Positions 47,767 through 55,720 of a DNA stretch of 64,000 bases are shown one piece after another. The position numbers and the translations under genes are program-made. The DNA lies in contig NZ_NMUL01000021.1 of the NCBI RefSeq assembly GCF_002234595.1, forward strand, positions 248,001 to 312,000, written 5' to 3'. Source of the DNA: Amycolatopsis vastitatis. Its GTDB lineage: Bacteria > Actinomycetota > Actinomycetes > Mycobacteriales > Pseudonocardiaceae. Position 1 is the first letter of the stretch; each line of letters opens with the position of its first letter. The notes below the pieces were generated by a model. It was not told where the DNA came from. It saw only the letters and a program-made list of their open reading frames with translations, and did not search any database.

Positions 47767-48399
47767 GTGCGAGGACCCGCCCTGCGCCGTGACCACGTCA
47801 TAGCCGCGAGCCTGGCAGGCGCGGTCGTGATCGTCGTCGGCTACGCGTCCGGCATCGGCCTGCGTCCCGGTGGCACCGCCGACGCGGCGACCCCGCCCGT
47901 GGTCGCGGACGGCGGGCACCCCGCCACCCCGGCAACCCCTGGCACGCAACCACTTCCGCCGGGTCTGCCCCCCGCGGACGTGCCGGCGGTCCCGCTGCCC
48001 GCGGTCCCCGTCGGCGACCAGCCGGGCCAGACCGTGCCGTCGATGCCGTCGATGCCGTCGATGCCGTCGATGCCGGGCGACATCGGCGTGGTCCCGACCC
48101 CGGAGCCGGTGCCCACGGAACCCGGCTCGCCGGAACCCGCGCCGCCGCCGACGACCCCGGTGCCACCGGGCACCGACGTACCTCCGTGCCAGCCCGGTCT
48201 GCCGCAGCAGGTGCTGGACACCGTCGGCGGGCTGCCCCTGCTTGGCTCCGTCACCACCAGTCTCGGGGTGACCGGGCCGAGCGGCGTGGGCGCGCTCGTC
48301 CTCGGCTACTGCCGCACGACCGACGGCGGCCTGGAGCCCGCGATGGTCCCCGCCGGCGCCGTCGACGTCCCGGCCACGACCGTCCCCAGTGGACGGTGA
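47767..48399 (+). CDS. Membrane-anchored Pro/Thr-rich protein of unknown function
   Basis: A 210-residue protein starting at GTG 47767 (GGAGG at 47753-47757). An N-terminal membrane helix (about 12-30) is followed by a long Pro-rich stretch with SMP repeats encoded by a 9-nt tandem repeat. The C-terminal part (about 137-200) contains two Cys and a small globular core (CQPGLPQQVLDTVGGLPLLG). No family recognised. It overlaps the CopD gene start (GTGA), so it belongs to the copper operon. Confidence 0.7.
   Translation: MRGPALRRDHVIAASLAGAVVIVVGYASGIGLRPGGTADAATPPVVADGGHPATPATPGTQPLPPGLPPADVPAVPLPAVPVGDQPGQTVPSMPSMPSMPSMPGDIGVVPTPEPVPTEPGSPEPAPPPTTPVPPGTDVPPCQPGLPQQVLDTVGGLPLLGSVTTSLGVTGPSGVGALVLGYCRTTDGGLEPAMVPAGAVDVPATTVPSGR
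48037..48072. repeat. Four exact copies of a 9-nt repeat
   Basis: Unit CCGTCGATG in tandem, encoding Pro-Ser-Met repeats. Units of nine allow length change without frameshift. Confidence 0.9.
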
Positions 48400-49310
48400 G
48401 CGTGGAACCCGTCAAGGCCTGGTACGTGCTCGCCCGCACCGTCGACTACGCCGGCCTCACGCTGTTCGCCGGCGGGCTGCTGTTCCTGGCCGTGCTCTGG
48501 CCCGCCGGGGCAGGCCACCGCGGCGCCCGTTCGGTGCTGGTGACCGGCTGGCTCCTCGGCCTGCTCGGCACGCTCGCCGGCCTGGGGCTGCAAGCGGCGT
48601 GGGCCGCGCAACGCCCGCCGGGCGACCTCTTCGCCTGGGACCTCCTCAGCCAGGCACTGGACAGCCAGTTCGGGCGGATCTGGTTCGCCAGGGCCCTGCT
48701 GTGGCTGCTCGGCGGCGTGGTGCTGGCCTGGCTGCTGCAACGCGGCCGCGCCGCCGCGACGGCGTTGCCCTGGCGCGTCGGGACCGGCGCGGTCCTGCTC
48801 GGGCTGCTCCGCACGACCGGGCTCACCGGCCACGCGGTGGAGAGCACCCGGCCGTGGCTGACGCAGCTCGCGGATCTCGCCCACCTCGCGGGAGCCTCCG
48901 CGTGGATCGGCGGTCTCGCCGTGCTGCTGTTCGGCGTCCTCGCCCGCCGTGACCCCGAGGAACTCGCCGCGGTCGTCCCCCGGTATTCGAAGTTGGCGAT
49001 GACGTCGGTCGCCGTGGTGGTCGCCGCGGGCACGGTGCTCGCGTGGCAGACCATCGGCAGCTTCGGCCGGGTGTTCAGCACGGCCTACGGGCAGACCCTG
49101 CTGGTCAAGCTCGCCGTGCTCGCCGCCGTGCTGCTCATCGCGCAGGCCAGCCGCAGCTGGGTGGGCCGCCGCCTCGACTTCGCCGTCGTGCTGCGCGGGG
49201 ACGCCGCCACCGTCCGCCCGTTCGTCTATTCCGTCGCCGCCGAGACCACGCTCGTGCTCGTGGTCCTCCTCGCGGCGAGCTTCCTCGTCACGGCCAGCCC
49301 CGGCCGATGA
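48396..49310 (+). CDS. copD: CopD-family copper resistance membrane protein
   Basis: A 304-residue polytopic protein with eight or so helices. The CopD signature appears in AGLTLFAGGLLFLAVL, TGHAVES, LADLAHLAGASAWIGGLAVLLFG and TAYGQTLLVKLAVLAAVLLIAQ. The Trp-Ile-Gly-Gly and His pairs are conserved in copper-importing CopD/YcnJ proteins. GTG 48396 overlaps the previous stop. With divergent CopC this gives the usual CopC-CopD pair, here as separate proteins. Confidence 0.86.
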   Translation: MSVEPVKAWYVLARTVDYAGLTLFAGGLLFLAVLWPAGAGHRGARSVLVTGWLLGLLGTLAGLGLQAAWAAQRPPGDLFAWDLLSQALDSQFGRIWFARALLWLLGGVVLAWLLQRGRAAATALPWRVGTGAVLLGLLRTTGLTGHAVESTRPWLTQLADLAHLAGASAWIGGLAVLLFGVLARRDPEELAAVVPRYSKLAMTSVAVVVAAGTVLAWQTIGSFGRVFSTAYGQTLLVKLAVLAAVLLIAQASRSWVGRRLDFAVVLRGDAATVRPFVYSVAAETTLVLVVLLAASFLVTASPGR

Positions 49311-49333
49311 TCACCCCCGAAAGGAGTCTCTCG

Positions 49334-50314
49334 ATGGACAACCCCAACCCCGCCGCCCCCGAGCAGCCGGAGGTGGTGCGGCGACGGCGGAACTGGCCGA
49401 TCGCCGTGGCGATCCTCGCCCTGGCGACGGCGTTGTTCAGTCTCTCCACGCTTCGCGGCGGGCAGACCGAACAGGCCGCGCCGAGCCAGGCCGCGAACGT
49501 CGACCTCGCCGCGCTGGCCCAGCAGGGTCCGCTCGCGGTTCCGCTCTACCAGGGCCTCGCCGCGGAACAGGCCGGTGGCGCCGCGGCCGCCGCGCCGGCT
49601 GCCGCGCCGACGACGAAGTCGGTCGACGCGATGGGCTACAAGTTCACCCCGGCGAGCCTGACCATCTCGGTGGGCGACACGGTGACGTGGACCAACCACG
49701 ACACCGCGCCGCACAACATCGTGGTCACCGACGGGCCGGAGAAGTTCACCTCGCCGACCCTGCAGACCGGGCAGACGTTCAGCCACACCTTCACCAAGGC
49801 CGGGACCTACTCCTACTACTGCGCGATCCACCCGGACATGAAGGCCACCATCACCGTCACCGGCACGGCCCCGACGACGGCCCCGCCGACCTCGGCCCCG
49901 ACGTCCGCGCCGACGACGGACCCGACCCACTCGATGCCGATGCCGTCCACCCCGGCCGGCGGCGGCTCCTGCGTGCCGAAGTCGGTCCTGCAGCCGATCT
50001 TCGACCACATCAAGAGCGCGCACCTGGAGACCTCACCGGGTCAGCAGGTGCAGGACATCCTCAACCTGGACCAGTACATCAAGACCCACACGGTGTGGCT
50101 GGAAACGGTGCTCGCCCCGGCGTTCGACGGGTCGGCGGAAAAGGTCGTCACCGACACCCTCGCCCCGATCGTCGCGCACATCAAGAGCGCGCACCTCGAG
50201 GAGTCGCTGGGCCAGCAGGTGACCGACCTGCTGAACCTCGACCAGTACATCAAGACGCACACGGTGTGGCTCGAAAACGTGCTCACGCCGATGCTGAACC
50301 AGGCGAGCTGCTGA
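49334..50314 (+). CDS. Membrane-anchored cupredoxin with duplicated C-terminal domain
   Basis: A 326-residue protein: N-terminal membrane helix (about 27-46), a cupredoxin domain (about 98-185) and a C-terminal pair of repeats. The type-1 copper ligands are His127 (APHNIVV), Cys163, His166 and Met169 (CAIHPDM), as in plastocyanin/amicyanin. Residues about 225-262 and 282-319 repeat HIKSAHLE-x-S-x-GQQV and NLDQYIKTHTVWLE with a 57-residue period. ATG 49334 has AAGGAG 7 nt upstream. The repeats have no function I know; they may bind a partner. Confidence 0.85.
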   Translation: MDNPNPAAPEQPEVVRRRRNWPIAVAILALATALFSLSTLRGGQTEQAAPSQAANVDLAALAQQGPLAVPLYQGLAAEQAGGAAAAAPAAAPTTKSVDAMGYKFTPASLTISVGDTVTWTNHDTAPHNIVVTDGPEKFTSPTLQTGQTFSHTFTKAGTYSYYCAIHPDMKATITVTGTAPTTAPPTSAPTSAPTTDPTHSMPMPSTPAGGGSCVPKSVLQPIFDHIKSAHLETSPGQQVQDILNLDQYIKTHTVWLETVLAPAFDGSAEKVVTDTLAPIVAHIKSAHLEESLGQQVTDLLNLDQYIKTHTVWLENVLTPMLNQASC

Positions 50315-50385
50315 GGTTCGCCGTCCCCGCGGGTGGCCCGGTCTTCCGGCCGGGCCACCCGCTCCCTTCCCCGGAGGCCATCCCC

Positions 50386-50835
50386 ATGACCGACACCGCC
50401 GTCCTGCCGGCGATCGGCTACACCCTGCGCCAAGACCGCTGCGTCATCGAGGTTTCCCCGCGCCCGCCCGTGATCCGCGGCCGGCTCGCCGCGACCGGCG
50501 GGCACTGGACGCCCGGCTCGACGCTCACGGTCACCTTCGACCCCGGCTCGCTGCGGACCGGGATCCCCTTCCTCGGCCGGGCGTTCCGGGGCGGCGAACT
50601 CACCTTCACCGCCGACGAAACCGGTGACGACCCCTTCGTGGCCGAGGGCCGGGTGGGCGGCCGAGAAGTCCGGCTGTGCGGGGACGTCCGGCACCGGGAC
50701 TCCCGCAGTGTGGTCGTCTGGGCCGTCGGCGTCGTGCCCCCGGCCCGGCGGAAACCGCGGCGGGCGGGACGGCTCGTGCGGCTGCTCGCCCGGCGGCGGC
50801 TGCGCGTCGAGATCGCGATCGAGTTCGTCCGATGA
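50386..50835 (+). CDS. YceI-like protein
   Basis: A 149-residue beta-rich protein with YTLRQDRCVIEVSPRPP and VTFDPGSLRTGIPFLGRAFRGGELTF, which fit a YceI (lipocalin-like) barrel. No signal peptide is seen, so it may act in the cytoplasm, unlike E. coli YceI. YceI-type proteins bind isoprenoid-like molecules. It overlaps the next gene by ATGA. Its C-terminal half is very Arg-rich. Family call is moderately confident. Confidence 0.65.
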   Translation: MTDTAVLPAIGYTLRQDRCVIEVSPRPPVIRGRLAATGGHWTPGSTLTVTFDPGSLRTGIPFLGRAFRGGELTFTADETGDDPFVAEGRVGGREVRLCGDVRHRDSRSVVVWAVGVVPPARRKPRRAGRLVRLLARRRLRVEIAIEFVR

Positions 50836-51449
50836 GGCGCGTCGCACTGGTCGTCGCCGGACTGCTGCTCTTCCTGAACCTGCCGTTCGCGGGGCCGGCG
50901 GCCGCGGCGACGCAGCAGGTGATGATGCAGAACTACGCCTTCTCCCCCGCCTCGCTGACCGTCCGGGTCGGCGACACGGTCACCTGGATGCAGCACGACG
51001 AGGCCCCGCACGACGTCGTCACGACGAGCGCGCCGGTCGCGTTCCGCAGCCCGCGCCTGTCGGCCGGCCAAAGCTGGAGCTACACGTTCCAGCAGCCCGG
51101 CACCTATGCGTACTACTGCTCGGTGCACCCCGACATGCGGGCCTCGGTGACGGTCCTGCCCGCGCCCGCGACGGCCGCCCCGAAACCGGCACCGACCACG
51201 CCGGCGGCGGCCAAACCGGCACCGGCCCGCACCCCGACGTCCGCCGGAGCCCCGGCCGCCGCGGCGCCGGCGACCACCACCCCGGCCACCACACCGCCGG
51301 CCTCCGCCGCTCCGGCGTCCACGCCACCGGTGGTCCAGCAGGCGGTCGCGGCGACCCCGCCGACCCTGGACCCGATGCTGCTGGTCGCCGGGCTCGTCAC
51401 CGGGATCGCCGTGCTGTGCCTGCTCCTGCTGGGCTCGCGCAGGGCGTGA
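50832..51449 (+). CDS. Exported cupredoxin-domain protein with membrane anchor
   Basis: A 205-residue protein: signal peptide (residues 1-26, ending AAA), a plastocyanin-like domain (about 27-113) and a long Ala/Pro/Thr linker to a C-terminal membrane helix (about 180-200) with a basic tail. Copper ligands are His60 (APHDVV), Cys96, His99 and Met102 (CSVHPDM). It is a paralogue of the cupredoxin domain at 49334. It is the last gene of the copper operon. It may pass electrons or copper at the cell surface. Confidence 0.86.
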   Translation: MRRVALVVAGLLLFLNLPFAGPAAAATQQVMMQNYAFSPASLTVRVGDTVTWMQHDEAPHDVVTTSAPVAFRSPRLSAGQSWSYTFQQPGTYAYYCSVHPDMRASVTVLPAPATAAPKPAPTTPAAAKPAPARTPTSAGAPAAAAPATTTPATTPPASAAPASTPPVVQQAVAATPPTLDPMLLVAGLVTGIAVLCLLLLGSRRA

Positions 51450-51452
51450 ATT

Positions 51453-51473
51453 CCTGTCCGGAACCTGTCCGGA
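51453..51473. promoter_or_regulatory. Two tandem CCTGTCCGGA repeats upstream of the GH76 gene
   Basis: CCTGTCCGGA at 51453-51462 and 51464-51473, 11 nt apart (one helical turn), immediately after the cupredoxin stop. A weak promoter CTGGAC-N17-GACAAT (51481-51509) follows. Could be an activator or repressor site for the mannanase. Confidence 0.35.
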
Positions 51474-51542
51474 CAAAGGACTGGACCACTGGGATCAGGC
51501 CCCGACAATGGAAGCATCGCCCTTCAGCGTGGAAGGTGGCCG

Positions 51543-52967
51543 ATGAACTTCCTCGTTCCCTTGCTGAGCCTGGTCCTCGCGGCCACCCCGGCCGCGGTTC
51601 CGGCCGCCACTCCGATCTGCGGCAAGTACTGTGACACCAGGGATCCGGCGCTGTCACCCGGTGACCGCGAAGGCGCTTCGGCCACGACCGGAGGGCGCCG
51701 GATCTCCCTGCACCTCGACGACGGCGACGACATGGGCTGGGCGGCGATCACCGGCGGCGCGGCCGGCGACCACGTCTGGCTGGACCGCTCGTTCGACGCC
51801 GGGCGGACGTGGGCGTCGGGCAGCAAGCTCGGGGACACCGCGACCCCGGCCGGGGCGACCGGCTGGCGGACCCTGATGTACAACGCCGACGACTGGGCGA
51901 ACAAGGGCGTCGGGCTGCTGCGCGCGTGCGGGCAGCCCGGCGGGTCGGGGACCATCGCGTGCACCGGCTGGGCCCGCCCGACGTGGAACGCCTGGGACCG
52001 GCGCACCGCGGCCGCCACGGCGCTGATGGAGCGCTACAACCTGGGCACCGGCCTGTTCGACACCACCGGGTGGTGGAACTCGGCCAACGCGCTCACCGCG
52101 GTCATCGACGACGTCCGGGTCAGTGGCATGGGCAGCTACCGCTACGCGATCGACACGACGTACACGAAGAACCTCGCCGCTCAGGGCGGCAACTTCCGCA
52201 ACGACTACCTGGACGACACCGGCTGGTGGGGCCTCGCGTGGGTGGACGCGTACGACCTGACGGGCGACAGCCGCTACCTGAACACCGCCCGCGCCGACGC
52301 CGACCACATGGACGCCTACTGGGACGGCGTCTGCGGCGGCGGGGTCTGGTGGAGCACGAGCCGCACCTACAAGAACGCCATCCCGAACTCGCTGTACATC
52401 CAGCTGAACGCGGCCCTGCACAACCGGATCCCGGGCGACACGGCGTACCTGGCGCGAGCACGGGCGGGCTGGACCTGGTTCGCGGGCAGCGGCATGATCA
52501 ACGGCTCGAACCTGGTCAACGACGGACTGACCACCTCGACGTGCGCCAACAACGGCCAGGCGGTCTGGACGTACAACCAGGGCGTGCCGCTGGCGGCGCT
52601 CACCGAGCTGAACCGCGCGACGGGTGACGCGAGCCTGCTGACGAAGGCCCGCGCGATGGCGAACGCGTCGACGACCAACGGATCCCTGAACCCGGGCGGC
52701 ATCCTCCGCGACCCGGGCGAGACACCGGGCGGCGGCGGCATCGACGGTCCGACGTTCAAGGGCGTGTACGTCCGGGACCTGGCAGTGCTCAACACGGCGC
52801 TTTCGGACCACCCGTACACGAGCTACCTGCAGCGCCAAGCAAACTCGGCGTACGCGAACGACCGCAACAGCGCGGACGCGTACGGACTGCTGTGGGCGGG
52901 CCCGCTCGACCAGTCCGACGCGGCCCGCCAGCAGAGCGCACTGGACCTGATGAACGCGGCCCCCTGA
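51543..52967 (+). CDS. Secreted glycoside hydrolase family 76 (endo-alpha-1,6-mannanase)
   Basis: A 474-residue exported enzyme. Short signal peptide to about residue 22, then a small N-terminal beta region, and the GH76 (alpha/alpha)6 barrel from about residue 160. The catalytic Asp pair is in NDYLDDTGWWGLAWVDAYD, and CGGGVWWSTSRTYKNAIPNSLY is also conserved in the family. It cleaves alpha-1,6-mannan of fungi or of actinobacterial lipoglycans. ATG 51543 has GGAAGGTGG 4 nt upstream. Monocistronic, ending at an 18-bp hairpin. Confidence 0.88.
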   Translation: MNFLVPLLSLVLAATPAAVPAATPICGKYCDTRDPALSPGDREGASATTGGRRISLHLDDGDDMGWAAITGGAAGDHVWLDRSFDAGRTWASGSKLGDTATPAGATGWRTLMYNADDWANKGVGLLRACGQPGGSGTIACTGWARPTWNAWDRRTAAATALMERYNLGTGLFDTTGWWNSANALTAVIDDVRVSGMGSYRYAIDTTYTKNLAAQGGNFRNDYLDDTGWWGLAWVDAYDLTGDSRYLNTARADADHMDAYWDGVCGGGVWWSTSRTYKNAIPNSLYIQLNAALHNRIPGDTAYLARARAGWTWFAGSGMINGSNLVNDGLTTSTCANNGQAVWTYNQGVPLAALTELNRATGDASLLTKARAMANASTTNGSLNPGGILRDPGETPGGGGIDGPTFKGVYVRDLAVLNTALSDHPYTSYLQRQANSAYANDRNSADAYGLLWAGPLDQSDAARQQSALDLMNAAP

Positions 52968-52971
52968 CCGT

Positions 52972-53017
52972 GTCGTGAGTGAGAAACAGTGTTCCAACCC
53001 TGTTTCTCACTCACGAC
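52972..53017. terminator. 18-bp perfect hairpin between GH76 and htpG
   Basis: GTCGTGAGTGAGAAACAG (52972-52989) pairs with its exact reverse complement at 53000-53017 around a 10-nt loop. It lies 4 nt after the GH76 stop and 7 nt before the htpG stop, so it serves both convergent genes. Confidence 0.75.
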
Positions 53018-53023
53018 CCCGGC

Positions 53024-54925
53024 TCAGAGCGTCTTTTCCAGGCGGCCGGCCAGGAGCCTGATGAACCGCGACGGGTCGGCCAGCTCGCCGCCCTCCGCCA
53101 GGAGCGCCATTCCGTACAGCAGCTCGGCCGTTTCGGCCAGGCCCTCGTCGTCCGGCCGCGACGCGTGCGCCTCGCGCAGGCCCGTCACCAGCGCGTGCTC
53201 CGGGTTGAGCTCGAGGATCCGCTTGATCGGCGGCAGCTCCTGCCCCATCGCGCGGTACATCTTCTCCAGCGTCGGCGTCAGGTCGTGGGTGTCCCCGACG
53301 ATGCAGGCGGGCGACGTCGTCAGCCGCGACGACAGGCGGACCTCCTTGACCGTGTCGCCCAGGGCCGTCGCCATCCACGTCAGCAGGCTTTCGAAGTCCT
53401 TCTTCTGCTGCTCGCGGGCGACCTCGGTGGCCTTCTTGTCCTCGTCCGACTCGAGGTCGACCTGGCCCTTGGCAATCGACTGGAACTGCTTCCCGTCGAA
53501 GCCCGGCACCGCGTCGACCCACATCTCGTCGATCGGGTCGGTCAGCACCAGCACTTCGTAGCCCTTGGCCCGGAACGCCTCCATGTGCGGGGAGTTCTCG
53601 ATCGCCGACCGCGACTCGCCGGTCATGTAGTAGATGTGCTGCTGGCCGTCCTTCATCCGCTCGACGTACGCACGCAGCGACGTCGGCTTCTCGGCGTCTT
53701 GCGTCGACGCGAACGACGAGATCTCGAGGATGGCTTCGCGGTTCTCGAAGTCGTCGAGCAGGCCTTCCTTGACCGCGCGGCCGAACTCCTGCCAGAACGT
53801 CGCGTACTTCTCGGCGTCGGCGGTCATCATCGTCTTGACCGTCGAGAGCACCTTCTTCACCAGGCGGCGGCGGATCAGCTGGATCTGCCGGTCCTGCTGC
53901 AGGATCTCCCGCGAAACGTTGAGCGAGAGGTCCTGCGCGTCGACGACGCCCTTGACGAACCGCAGGTACTCGGGGACGAGCGACTCGCAGTCGTCCATGA
54001 TGAAGACGCGCTTGACGTAGAGCTGCACGCCGCGCTTGCGCTCCCGCATGAACAGGTCCATCGGCGCGCGCGAGGGCAGGAACAGCAGCGCCTGGTACTC
54101 GAACGTGCCCTCGGCCTGGAGCCGGATCGTCTCCAGCGGGTCCTGCCAGTCGTGGCTGACGTGCTTGTAGAACTCGTGGTACTCGTCCTCGGTGACCTCG
54201 CTCGACGAGCGCGCCCACAGCGCCTTCATCGAGTTGACGGTCTCGGCCTTCGCGTCCTCGCCCTCGCCCTCGCCCGTCATCCGGATGGGCCAGGTGATGA
54301 AGTCGGAGTACTTCTTGACGATCTCCCGGATCTTCGCCGGGGACGTGTAGTCGTAGAGGTGGTCCTCGGCGTCTTCGGGCTTCAGGTGCAGGGTCACCGC
54401 GGTGCCCTGCGGCGCGTCCTCGATCTCCTGGATCGTGTAGGTGCCTTCGCCGGTCGATTCCCAGCGGACGCCTTCGGTGGTGCCGGCGCGGCGCGTCACG
54501 AGCGTGACCTTGTCCGCGACCATGAAGCTCGCGTAGAACCCGACGCCGAACTGCCCGATCAGGTCCTGCGACGCCGCCGCGTCCTTCGCCTCCTTGAGCT
54601 TGGTCAGGAAGTCGGCGGTGCCCGACTTGGCGATCGTGCCGATCAGGGCGATCACCTCGTCGCGGGTCATGCCGATGCCGTTGTCCCGCACCGTCAGGGT
54701 CCGCTCGGCCGGATCCGTCTCGATCGTGACGTGCAGGTCGGAGGTGTCCGCGTCGAGGTCCTTGTCGCGGTACGACTCCAGCCGCAGCTTGTCGAGGGCG
54801 TCGGAGGCGTTGGACACGAGTTCGCGCAGGAACGTGTCCTTGTTCGAATAGATCGAATGGATCATCAGCTGGAGCAGCTGACGCGCTTCCGACTGGAACT
54901 CCAGCGTCTCGATCGGGGTGGTCAC
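53024..54925 (-). CDS. htpG: Molecular chaperone HtpG (Hsp90)
   Basis: A 633-residue Hsp90 of normal bacterial length. The ATP-binding N-domain has [17 protein letters not shown], the DNGIGM lid element and [13 protein letters not shown]; the middle domain has RVFIMDD and the Arg of the catalytic loop follows in [11 protein letters not shown]. It folds client proteins with ATP. GTG 54925 is used because [16 protein letters not shown] is the conserved start and AAAGGA lies 6 nt before it; ATG 54943 is an alternative. No CIRCE element was seen. Confidence 0.95.
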
Positions 54926-55060
54926 TTCCGGTCCTTTCCGCATGTCGAAGCAAGGTCAAAAGCCGAGGTGGGTCGATCCTACCGAGCACGTCCGACACTC
55001 CGGGCGATCGAGGGGCCGAACCCCCCGGACGGCGGGCGCGTCCGGTCCGGTGAAACACGA

Positions 55061-55134
55061 TTGACGCAGCTCAGGGCGCTCGGCGACGATGATCCGCAGC
55101 AGAGCGGAAAGCCGCCCGCCGGGCGGCTTTCCGC
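55061..55134 (+). promoter_or_regulatory. Promoter followed at once by a 14-bp hairpin, upstream of HNH gene
   Basis: TTGACG (55061-55066)-N18-GACGAT (55085-55090) gives a start near 55097, and GCGGAAAGCCGCCC (55104-55117) pairs perfectly with 55121-55134 around a 3-nt loop. The hairpin would form in the first 40 nt of the transcript, 28 nt before the HNH start. This could be an attenuator or a short RNA. The hairpin is certain, the role is not. Confidence 0.45.
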
Positions 55135-55161
55135 GTATCCGAAGCAGAAAAGAGGTGCCCG

Positions 55162-55623
55162 GTGAAGGTTCTCGTCCTCAACGCCGGCTACGAGCCGCTG
55201 CAGACCGTTTCCGTCCCGCACGCCATCCGCATGCTCGTGCGGCACGTCGCCGAGATCCACGAGGCCGAGGACGGCCTCGCCTACGGGCTGTTCCCGCGCC
55301 CCAAGATCGTGCGGTTGCTGCGGTACGTCGTCATGAAGTGGCGATATACGCAGCCACCGCGCTGGTCCCGGCGCGGTGTGCTGGTCCGGGACGGGCACCG
55401 CTGCGCGTACTGCGGGCAGCGCGCCACCACGATCGACCACGTGCGGCCGATCAGCCGTGGCGGGGCCCGGACCGACTGGCTCAACACCGTCGCCGCGTGC
55501 GGCGGCACGGCCCGCAGCTGCAACGCCCGCAAGGCCGACAAGCTGCCTGCCGAGGCCGGGATGAAGCTCCGCTTCGCCCCGTACGTCCCGGCGTGGGACC
55601 AGCTGCACCGGCTCGGCGCGTGA
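55162..55623 (+). CDS. HNH endonuclease family protein
   Basis: A 153-residue protein. The HNH fold is in residues 78-125: zinc-knuckle Cys81/Cys84, the catalytic IDHVRPISRGG (Asp92-His93) and a second metal pair near Cys113/Cys120 followed by Asn121. The N-terminus VLVLNAGYEPLQTVSVPHAI is the strongly conserved actinobacterial HNH type. Function unproven; it is chromosomal and not linked to phage or restriction genes here. Confidence 0.85.
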   Translation: MKVLVLNAGYEPLQTVSVPHAIRMLVRHVAEIHEAEDGLAYGLFPRPKIVRLLRYVVMKWRYTQPPRWSRRGVLVRDGHRCAYCGQRATTIDHVRPISRGGARTDWLNTVAACGGTARSCNARKADKLPAEAGMKLRFAPYVPAWDQLHRLGA

Positions 55624-55720
55624 GCGCGACCTGTCCGTCGGCACATCGGCGGACAGGTCGTTAAGCTCGAACCGATCGTCTTCCGCACGCGTGTGTCCGG
55701 GGGAAGGCCGGGAGGTCGTC

